DNA of 10,161 bases, taken from positions 1 to 10,161 of the forward strand of contig CAYLXU010000031.1 of assembly GCA_964388055.1 (NCBI GenBank). The letters run 5' to 3'. The notes beneath the pieces are model-generated. The model saw only the letters and a list, made by a program, of their open reading frames with translations, was not told the DNA's origin and searched no databases. The translations under genes were made by a program, and so were the position numbers. Within the stretch, counting starts at the first letter, position 1. Each line of letters starts with the position of its first letter. This DNA comes from CAYLXU01 sp964388055. Lineage in GTDB: Bacteria > Patescibacteriota > Minisyncoccia > UBA6257 > JACRHW01. This document shows, piece after piece, positions 5,921-10,161 of this stretch.

Positions 5921-7060
5921 ATGCAGGGGCTCAAGTTTCGTGGAAGGCCGCCGATCCGCTTGGCGGACACAGTGAAAGATGTTGTAACGCTGGAGAATCC
6001 GTATGCGGCAACCATTATGGATCGTAGTGCTTCTGTTGACGAAGAATTTGTTCGGGCAATCATCGAACGATCGGTGTTTTCGTGGGAGGGGCGTAATCCC
6101 GCTCCGGCACTCGATGAAAACGGTGTCTTTCAGGGTACTGATCTCGATTTGCTTTCTTTTCTCGTGCCGATGGCGATGCGTGGAGCAATCATTGAGATTC
6201 CGCATTATGTAAGCCGTCGTCAGAAGGTAACTGTTGCAAATGAGAGGAAGATTGGGGCTAACCAGTTTGGTCCCATTGTCGGACTTATTTCGAACAAGGA
6301 TGTGTTTTCTTTCTCGGTGCGTCTTTGGGACCACACCATCGTAGTTACTGATCCAGTTTCTGGAAAACAGTCAATCGGTGATTATAGAAATTACATGATC
6401 GTTGATATCGATGGTACGTGGTATGACGGATGGGACAAGATCGTGTTTGATCCTACGGCGGAAGAGAATGCGTTTCTCACTGAGAAAGGGCTTTGGACTG
6501 GGAATACTGTTTTTTTCAAGTATTACGTTCATCCGAACAGATGGCAGAGTGTATATGGAGCTCCGTACCTGCTTCTCAAGATGCTCATTTCGCGTCTGGA
6601 TGATGAGGCGAAGTTTTATCGAGGAGAGATGAAGCGTCTTGAGGGACTTGGCTTCTCGCTTCCTGACGGGGAAAAGAGTGTGTATGTCCCACCGACTTCT
6701 GTGGGCGAGACAAAGACTGTGAAGGTGAAGACAATGGAAGTGGAGCTGGATACCCCTGAATTCCGTGGCGCATATACTCCTGTCGATAATTCGCAGGAGG
6801 GGCTCGTTGAAGCGTATCGGCGCCAGAAGCTTCTTACGTGGACTTTGAAGCCACGGGCACAGTTCGTTGTTCGGGCAGATGAGGCCGCATTTATGAAATA
6901 TGGTGAGGGACGCATTGCGCCGTGGATGGGGACGCGGACGTGGCAGTCCGGCTTCCGTCTTCCTAGGGGGCGTATTGATTGGGATCTGATGAGGCTTTCA
7001 AACGAGTGTGCTCTCCGTAAGCGTGTTCACGAGAAGAGCGAGCGAGTTTCCGCTGAGTAG
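5921..7060 (+). CDS. Hypothetical cytosolic protein, 379 aa, unassigned
   Basis: I do not recognise this protein. The start ATG at 5921 follows a strong AAGGAGG with 8-base spacing; an upstream in-frame TTG at 5900 would overlap that site and is less likely. There is no signal peptide or membrane segment. The N-terminal half (about 30-220) looks like a folded mixed alpha/beta domain rich in aromatic residues, with DIDGTWYDGWDKIVFDPT and FFKYYVHPNRWQSVYGAPY as conspicuous stretches. Around residues 250-275 there is a Lys/Val/Glu-rich linker (ETKTVKVKTMEVELDTPEF), followed by a basic C-terminus with several Trp and Arg (WMGTRTWQSGFRLPRGRIDW). It has its own promoter and terminator and lies upstream of the vWA gene, but in a separate transcript. 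Function unknown; it could be a structural or nucleic-acid-associated protein, which is only a guess. Confidence 0.85.
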   Translation: MQGLKFRGRPPIRLADTVKDVVTLENPYAATIMDRSASVDEEFVRAIIERSVFSWEGRNPAPALDENGVFQGTDLDLLSFLVPMAMRGAIIEIPHYVSRRQKVTVANERKIGANQFGPIVGLISNKDVFSFSVRLWDHTIVVTDPVSGKQSIGDYRNYMIVDIDGTWYDGWDKIVFDPTAEENAFLTEKGLWTGNTVFFKYYVHPNRWQSVYGAPYLLLKMLISRLDDEAKFYRGEMKRLEGLGFSLPDGEKSVYVPPTSVGETKTVKVKTMEVELDTPEFRGAYTPVDNSQEGLVEAYRRQKLLTWTLKPRAQFVVRADEAAFMKYGEGRIAPWMGTRTWQSGFRLPRGRIDWDLMRLSNECALRKRVHEKSERVSAE

Positions 7061-7077
7061 GCTTAATTAAGCTAAAT

Positions 7078-7106
7078 ACCCGCAGTTGCGGGTCTTTTGT
7101 TTTTTT
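7078..7106 (+). terminator. Intrinsic terminator of the 379-aa gene
   Basis: A 6-bp GC-rich stem, ACCCGC (7078-7083) with GCGGGT (7088-7093) and loop AGTT, is followed by CTTTTGTTTTTTT. It begins 17 bp after the TAG stop. Confidence 0.9.
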
Positions 7107-7128
7107 GGGAAGCTGAAATATTGCTATA

Positions 7129-7157
7129 TTGACTTCTTTCCATTTTCAATCTAATAT
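7129..7157 (+). promoter_or_regulatory. Promoter of the vWA gene
   Basis: TTGACT (7129-7134), 17-bp spacer and TAATAT (7152-7157). The start near 7164 leaves a leader of about 42 bases ending in an AAGGGGAG ribosome binding site (7192-7199), 6 bases before the ATG. Confidence 0.6.
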
Positions 7158-7205
7158 ATCCACGGGTCATTCCCACAACACATAGGCAAGGAAGGGGAGA
7201 AAAGA

Positions 7206-8282
7206 ATGGTTGGCAATGAAACGAAAGAAGTTGTTTTTTCCTTTGATACCACAGGGTCTATGTATCCCTGTCTTACTCAGGTGCGTCGTCGTGTCGAGGA
7301 AACGATTCGTCGTCTTTTTGCAGAGGATCCAAATATGAGAATTGGTCTTATCGCGCACGGGGATTATTGCGACGAACGGAGTTCGTATGTGACAAAAACA
7401 CATCCGCTGTCGAGGGACGTTGAGAGTCTTTGCAGTTTTGTTCGGACCGTTGAACCTACAGGCGGTGGCGACGCCCCCGAGTGTTATGAGCTCGTGTTGC
7501 ACGAAGCTCGGTCCCTTGGTTGGACAGACGCAAAGGCGAAGGTTCTTGTTTTGATTGGAGACGATATCCCGCATGGTCCGCACGAGCGTCAGAATAAGAA
7601 GAAGCTTGATTGGAGAAATGAGTTGGCGCTTCTCCTTAAGATGGGTGTAAGCGTATATGGTGTGCAGGCATTGAACAGGAGACACGCTACTCATTTTTAT
7701 GAGGAAATTGCACGGGTTACCGGTGGATACCACCTCTCCCTTGATCAATTTTCAAGTGTAATCGATTTGCTTACCGCCATTTGTTATCGCCAGATGGGGT
7801 CTGAACAACTTCAGCAGTTTGAGTTGGAGGTAGAAAGAAGCGGACGCATGGATCGCAGTTTGGATGCGGCATTTGCAACCCTTTCTGGGCGGGTAAAACC
7901 TAAGGCCGTATTCTCTGTTCCAACCTCACTCGAAGCTGTTCCTGCAGGACGTTTCCAGATGCTTTCGGTTGAGAGGGATCAACCTATCAGAGAATTTGTT
8001 GAGGCAAACGGTCTTGTTTTTCAGAAGGGGCGAGGATTTTATGAGTTTACAAAAACTGAAACTATCCAAGGGGGTAAGGAGGTTGTTCTTGTCCATCGTG
8101 TAACGGGGGACAAGTTCTCCGGGGCTAAGGCGAGGGAGATGATCGGTGCTCCTCCAGGAGAAAAGGTTCGTATCAAGCCTACGCTGCTTACAGATTATAT
8201 CGTTTTTGTTCAGAGCACTTCGTATAATCGCAAGCTTGAGGGCGGAACACGATTTCTCTATGAGGTAGACATGGATCGTTAA
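7206..8282 (+). CDS. Cytosolic von Willebrand factor A (vWA) domain protein with conserved C-terminal domain
   Basis: The 358-residue protein starts at an ATG behind a good ribosome binding site. Residues 6-195 form a vWA domain with an intact metal-ion-dependent adhesion site: DTTGSM (D14, T16, S18), Thr85 in TGGGDAPE (84-91), and GDDIPHGP (118-125). The form DTTGSM with the HGDYC and VYGVQAL segments resembles the vWA subfamily also seen next to alpha-kinase domains in eukaryotes; here no kinase motif follows. Residues about 225-358 form a second domain with GRGFYEFTKTETIQ, RVTGDKFSG and FVQSTSYNRKLEGGTRFLYE, which I cannot name. No signal peptide or membrane helix is present, so it should act in the cytosol, probably binding a protein partner through a Mg-bridged contact. 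Partner unknown; no MoxR-type AAA ATPase lies beside it in this window. Confidence 0.9.
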   Translation: MVGNETKEVVFSFDTTGSMYPCLTQVRRRVEETIRRLFAEDPNMRIGLIAHGDYCDERSSYVTKTHPLSRDVESLCSFVRTVEPTGGGDAPECYELVLHEARSLGWTDAKAKVLVLIGDDIPHGPHERQNKKKLDWRNELALLLKMGVSVYGVQALNRRHATHFYEEIARVTGGYHLSLDQFSSVIDLLTAICYRQMGSEQLQQFELEVERSGRMDRSLDAAFATLSGRVKPKAVFSVPTSLEAVPAGRFQMLSVERDQPIREFVEANGLVFQKGRGFYEFTKTETIQGGKEVVLVHRVTGDKFSGAKAREMIGAPPGEKVRIKPTLLTDYIVFVQSTSYNRKLEGGTRFLYEVDMDR

Positions 8283-8296
8283 TCAGGAAAGGTAAT

Positions 8297-8328
8297 GGTC
8301 GTGAAATTTTCACGGCCTTTTAATTTTT
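8297..8328 (+). terminator. Intrinsic terminator of the vWA gene
   Basis: GGTCGTGAAATTTTCACGGCC (8297-8317) folds into a near-perfect stem with one G-U pair, followed by TTTTAATTTTT. It begins 14 bp after the stop. Confidence 0.9.
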
Positions 8329-8338
8329 AAAAGGATCC

Positions 8339-8366
8339 TTGAAGTTTTGAGTAATTGTAGTATAAT
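8339..8366 (+). promoter_or_regulatory. Promoter of the initiator tRNA gene
   Basis: TTGAAG (8339-8344), 16-bp spacer and a perfect TATAAT (8361-8366). The start near 8373 lies about 10 bases before the mature tRNA. Confidence 0.7.
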
Positions 8367-8382
8367 ATAAAAACAATTTGAC

Positions 8383-8463
8383 CGCGGGGGAGTGAAACGG
8401 ATATCTATATATCACATCAGGCTCATAACCTGGGAATAGTGGGTTCGACTCCCACCCCCGCAA
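8383..8463 (+). tRNA. Initiator tRNA-fMet (CAU), long D-loop, CCA not encoded
   Basis: Acceptor strands CGCGGGG (8383-8389) and CCCCGCA (8456-8462) pair over six positions and leave C1 x A72 unpaired, the hallmark of bacterial initiator tRNA. The anticodon stem is TCAGG/CCTGG around loop CTCATAA (8422-8428), anticodon CAU. The variable loop is GAATA, and the T-arm is GTGGG-TTCGACT-CCCAC. The discriminator is A8463 and the following bases are CACA, so CCA must be added by enzyme. The D-arm is odd: stem GTGA/TCAC encloses a 16-base loop, and position 8 is G rather than the near-universal U. The anticodon stem has A-U where many initiators have the middle of three G-C pairs. Confidence 0.85.
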
Positions 8464-8474
8464 CACAAAGAAAA

Positions 8475-8501
8475 GCCCCCGATTTTGTCAGGGTATTTTT
8501 A
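8475..8501 (+). terminator. Weak candidate terminator of the tRNA transcript
   Basis: GCCC...GGGT with a C/A mismatch and a short GA/TC inner pairing is followed by TATTTTTATT. The stem is weak, so this is a tentative call based on position and the U-rich tail. Confidence 0.35.
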
Positions 8502-8579
8502 TTGATAGGGATGAGAGATTGGAACTTCTATCTCAAGGCAATTTTTTGTGGGCTACTATACAGGTGGTTTTTACTGCAT

Positions 8580-8602
8580 AAAAAATCGTCATTGTATGAC
8601 GA
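8580..8602 (-). terminator. Intrinsic terminator of the 163-aa gene
   Basis: On the minus strand TCGTCAT-ACA-ATGACGA (8602 down to 8586) makes a 7-bp stem followed at once by TTTTTT. It begins 8 bp after the TAA stop of the gene. Confidence 0.9.
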
Positions 8603-8610
8603 CCTTTATT

Positions 8611-9102
8611 TTATGCGGCAACGAATTTTCCAGTTACCTCTACTTTCACTGGATATCCCTGAAACGTTTCTGGAATCTGTAGACGAGATTTGGGAATTTT
8701 TTTCTCGAGGAAAATAGTAAGTACTGGTACTTCATTGGACTCCCCGAATCCACAACCGCATATATAATTCCCCAATTCAAGTTCGTTAACTACATATTGA
8801 ATGAGCCTTTCTTGTATCACGTCCATTTTGAATCTTTGATACGCTTTTTTGTAAGTATCTTCATCAAGACCCTGACACGTCCATCCTGGAGAATACTCAA
8901 GATTTTTGAGAACCTCCTCCGCAATTTCAAGAAGGGGTTTATCCTCTCTTCCTTGACGTTCGAGTTCCCATGATACTTCGCGAGCAATAAGAGCTAAAGA
9001 AAGATTGAGTGGGTTAAACCTACTCAACGCGTTACGCAAATAGTTTTCAAGATAGCTACGAGCCATCTTTCTGCGCCAAGAGTATCGAGCCTTCTTTTTC
9101 AT
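8611..9102 (-). CDS. Hypothetical protein, 163 aa, basic N-terminus and beta-rich C-terminal segment
   Basis: I cannot assign this protein. It starts with a strongly basic stretch (MKKKARYSWRRKMARSY), continues with helical sequence to about residue 110, and ends with a beta-rich segment: GCGFGESNEVPVLTIFLEKK, then IPKSRLQIPETFQGYPVKV, then EVTGKFVAA. That tail loosely resembles a segment (G-hydrophobic-G..., hydrophobic strand, LP...IP...G.PV.V...G) that I recall from the N-terminus of some bacterial trypsin-like and hypothetical proteins, but no protease catalytic residues follow; this resemblance is from memory. The ATG at 9102 lies 14 bases after a strong AAAGGAGG, longer than usual; a GAAG/CTTC mini-hairpin between them could shorten the gap. 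The alternative start, Met13, has no ribosome binding site. Own promoter and terminator. Likely cytosolic; possible nucleic-acid binding through the basic N-terminus is speculation. Confidence 0.8.
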   Translation of the reverse strand: MKKKARYSWRRKMARSYLENYLRNALSRFNPLNLSLALIAREVSWELERQGREDKPLLEIAEEVLKNLEYSPGWTCQGLDEDTYKKAYQRFKMDVIQERLIQYVVNELELGNYICGCGFGESNEVPVLTIFLEKKIPKSRLQIPETFQGYPVKVEVTGKFVAA

Positions 9103-9151
9103 TATGAAGGGGGCTTCCTCCTTTGAATGAACTGTAATTAAAGTAGCATAG

Positions 9152-9179
9152 AAGATATTGAGTAATCAATACGTGTCAA
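9152..9179 (-). promoter_or_regulatory. Promoter of the 163-aa gene
   Basis: On the minus strand a perfect -35 TTGACA (9174-9179), 16-bp spacer and TATCTT (9152-9157). The start near 9145 gives a leader of about 42 bases. Confidence 0.6.
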
Positions 9180-9278
9180 GTTATCCATGGCCTAAACCGT
9201 TTTACAAAACCAAGGATTTGATGCCAATTCTCTCTCACCCACAAAACATATTTACTACGAATGCCCCAAATGTTTCTA

Positions 9279-9307
9279 TTGACTTTTAACTTATATCGTG
9301 GTATCTT
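9279..9307 (+). promoter_or_regulatory. Promoter of the 107-aa gene
   Basis: TTGACT (9279-9284), 17-bp spacer and TATCTT (9302-9307), the same architecture as upstream of the 379-aa and vWA genes. The start near 9314 leaves a leader of about 22 bases containing GGAGG. Confidence 0.6.
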
Positions 9308-9335
9308 CAAAGAAGCACTTTTGGAGGCGTGAAAA

Positions 9336-9659
9336 ATGGTTATCGACAAAAATTCCTATGTGGTAGTTCGGCGTGCTAATGGCACGAGAGAGGTTTTGGG
9401 TCCTTTCAACGGAACTCCTGACTCTGTGGTGTTTGCACGGCGCCGCTATGCTCAGATGACGGATGATGAAGCGAAAGCGGCCATCAGACGAATCATCGAA
9501 AGCTCTACGGATGACCAAGGGGCGGAGCAAAGGCTTTGGGATGAACTGGGTCTTGAGGGAGTCGCATTTGTGACCCATCGAATTTCCAAGTGTGGTTCGA
9601 TCATGACAATGTGCATGTTCACCGCTCATGGTCCACGTGGAAACATTATCCAGGGATAG
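9336..9659 (+). CDS. Hypothetical small protein, 107 aa, unassigned
   Basis: The ATG at 9336 follows GGAGG (9323-9327) with 8-base spacing, behind a good promoter, and the gene ends in TAG just before a terminator, so it is very likely real. The N-terminal 35 residues are beta-like (NSYVVVRRANGTREVLGPF), the middle is an acidic/basic helix (MTDDEAKAAIRRIIESSTDD), and the C-terminus has two Cys and several Met (SKCGSIMTMCMFTAHG). No signal peptide or membrane helix. I do not recognise the family. It is monocistronic and divergent from the 163-aa gene; the two promoters are about 100 bp apart, which does not by itself imply a shared role. Confidence 0.8.
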   Translation: MVIDKNSYVVVRRANGTREVLGPFNGTPDSVVFARRRYAQMTDDEAKAAIRRIIESSTDDQGAEQRLWDELGLEGVAFVTHRISKCGSIMTMCMFTAHGPRGNIIQG

Positions 9660-9667
9660 GGAAAAAG

Positions 9668-9695
9668 ACAAGGCTTATCATGGCCTTGTTTTCTT
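9668..9695 (+). terminator. Intrinsic terminator of the 107-aa gene
   Basis: ACAAGGC (9668-9674) pairs with GCCTTGT (9683-9689) around an 8-base loop, followed by TTTTCTTA. It begins 9 bp after the stop. Confidence 0.8.
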
Positions 9696-9982
9696 ATTGT
9701 GAGATATAGTGAAACGCACCGTGGGGTAAACTATTTCCAATTTTTCACCTTCCAAACACAAAACTTGCACCGATTCCACGAAACAAATTCCTCGTATCTT
9801 CAAGCCCCCGCAACAAAAGAAAACGGAGTGCCCCTTGTGGGTATTTTGTTTTTCTTTATTGTTGGCGTGGGCAGCAAGCAAATCTATTTGCCTGCTACTG
9901 TTGCTTTTGAAATTTTTTAAATCACGATAGGTATAGTGGAACTGACTGTTGAAAAAGCAAGAATTTATTTCTTTTTGTTATG
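9696..9982. other. Gene-poor stretch with hairpins, no supported gene
   Basis: No reading frame here has a ribosome binding site or convincing composition. It holds the tRNA-tail-like repeat at 9805-9823, a weak terminator-like TGCCC-CTTGT-GGGTA followed by TTTTGTTTTT (9829-9852), and a longer hairpin with AGCA-A-GCAAA (9873-9882) pairing with TTTGC-C-TGCT (9887-9896), one mismatch and loop TCTA. Beyond these I see nothing assignable. Confidence 0.5.
9805..9823 (+). repeat. Near-copy of the initiator tRNA 3' end and flank
   Basis: CCCCCGCAACA followed by AAAGAAAA matches the tRNA 3' end and flank at 8455-8474 with a single inserted C in the latter. About 35 bases further, both copies have GGGTATTTT. 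No matching T-arm or anticodon arm precedes this copy, so it is not a complete tRNA. Confidence 0.6.
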
Positions 9983-10011
9983 TTTACATCGCAAGCACAT
10001 TCCTTTATACT
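9983..10011 (+). promoter_or_regulatory. Strong promoter firing toward the right edge
   Basis: TTTACA (9983-9988), 17-bp spacer and TATACT (10006-10011), each 5 of 6 to consensus. The start would be near 10018. The first transcribed bases can form TTGTC/GACAA (10016-10031), or a hairpin AATATAG...CTATATT (10030-10051) capped by GCGAAAGC with a GAAA tetraloop. Confidence 0.55.
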
Positions 10012-10110
10012 TTTCTTGTCAACGAAGACAATATAGGGCGAAAGCTATATTTACATACACAATTAGTTTAATGCTTCCCTAGAAATTTTTAAGGCGGCTT
10101 TCTTTACAGT

Positions 10111-10161
10111 ATGGTTCATATGAGGTCGTTTCCCGATTTGGTACCCGAAAGAAAAAAGGAA
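10111..10161 (+). CDS. Possible start of a gene cut by the right edge
   Basis: An ATG at 10111 opens a frame of 17 codons (MVHMRSFPDLVPERKKE) that runs off the window. It lies about 90 bases downstream of the strong promoter. The only ribosome binding site candidate is AAGGCGG (10091-10097), 13 bases upstream, which is weak and distant. The transcript could instead be a non-coding RNA or lead to a gene starting beyond the edge, for example after the AAAAAAGGAA at the very end. Confidence 0.3.
   Translation, partial: MVHMRSFPDLVPERKKE

Noticed and set aside
5776..6063. N-terminal extension of the deaminase frame up to 6063 on the minus strand
   Set aside because: It overlaps the start and promoter of the well-supported plus-strand gene, crosses the deaminase's own promoter, and lacks family-like sequence; a ribosome binding site sits at 5784-5787 for a start near 5775.
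8439..8717. 92-aa plus-strand frame
   Set aside because: It begins inside the tRNA T-arm, has no ribosome binding site and runs over the terminator and end of the 163-aa gene.
9720..9812. Possible second initiator-like tRNA (CGTGGGG ... CCCCGCA)
   Set aside because: The ends could pair with a C x A mismatch, but no T-loop, anticodon arm or D-arm can be folded between them; treated only as a tail repeat.
9699..9920. 73-aa plus-strand frame beginning at GTG
   Set aside because: No ribosome binding site, low-complexity composition, and it crosses terminator-like hairpins and the tRNA-tail repeat.
10063..10161. Minus-strand frame entering from the right edge and ending at TAA (33 codons)
   Set aside because: Such a run is likely by chance, there is no terminator after it, and a strong opposing promoter reads into the region; it cannot be excluded without more sequence.
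1..10161. CRISPR array, insertion sequence or toxin-antitoxin/defence operon
   Set aside because: No regularly spaced repeats, no transposase or integrase motifs, and no recognisable toxin, nuclease or helicase gene were seen on either strand.

Overview
The window looks like a piece of a small-genome bacterium, most plausibly Candidate Phyla Radiation / Patescibacteria (Parcubacteria-like). The reasons are a compact type IV pilus operon with shortened PilB ATPases, AT-leaning sequence, short monocistronic orphan genes each with its own promoter and terminator, a tRNA without an encoded CCA, and several proteins I cannot assign. This placement is inference from style; no marker gene here proves it.

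Left part (1-5313, minus strand): a type IV pilus / type II secretion-like operon read right to left. Promoter (about 5300), then pilB copy 2, then a 124-bp gap with its own promoter and structured leader, then pilB copy 1, pilC (overlapping pilB), a GspH/FimT-like minor prepilin, and a large prepilin fused to an LVIVD-repeat beta-propeller that runs off the left edge. The ATPases would power the PilC platform to assemble the two prepilins; the propeller prepilin is a candidate pilus-tip or surface-displayed binding protein.

Middle (5356-8330): a zinc-dependent deaminase-fold gene on the minus strand, divergent from a plus-strand orphan gene (379 aa). The orphan is followed by a cytosolic von Willebrand A (vWA) protein with an intact MIDAS. 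Each plus-strand gene has a clear promoter, ribosome binding site and intrinsic terminator.

Right part (8339-10161): an initiator tRNA-Met(CAU), recognised by its C1 x A72 mismatch, with an unusually long D-loop; a minus-strand 163-aa protein; and a plus-strand 107-aa orphan. A roughly 500-bp gene-poor stretch follows. It holds a near-copy of the tRNA 3' end plus flank, hairpins, and a strong plus-strand promoter that fires toward the right edge, where a partial reading frame may begin.

No CRISPR array, insertion sequence, integrase or recognisable defence system is visible. The points that most deserve follow-up are the prepilin-propeller fusion, the mosaic pilB duplication with a regulated-looking internal leader, the odd initiator tRNA with its downstream tail repeat, and the unassigned plus-strand genes.
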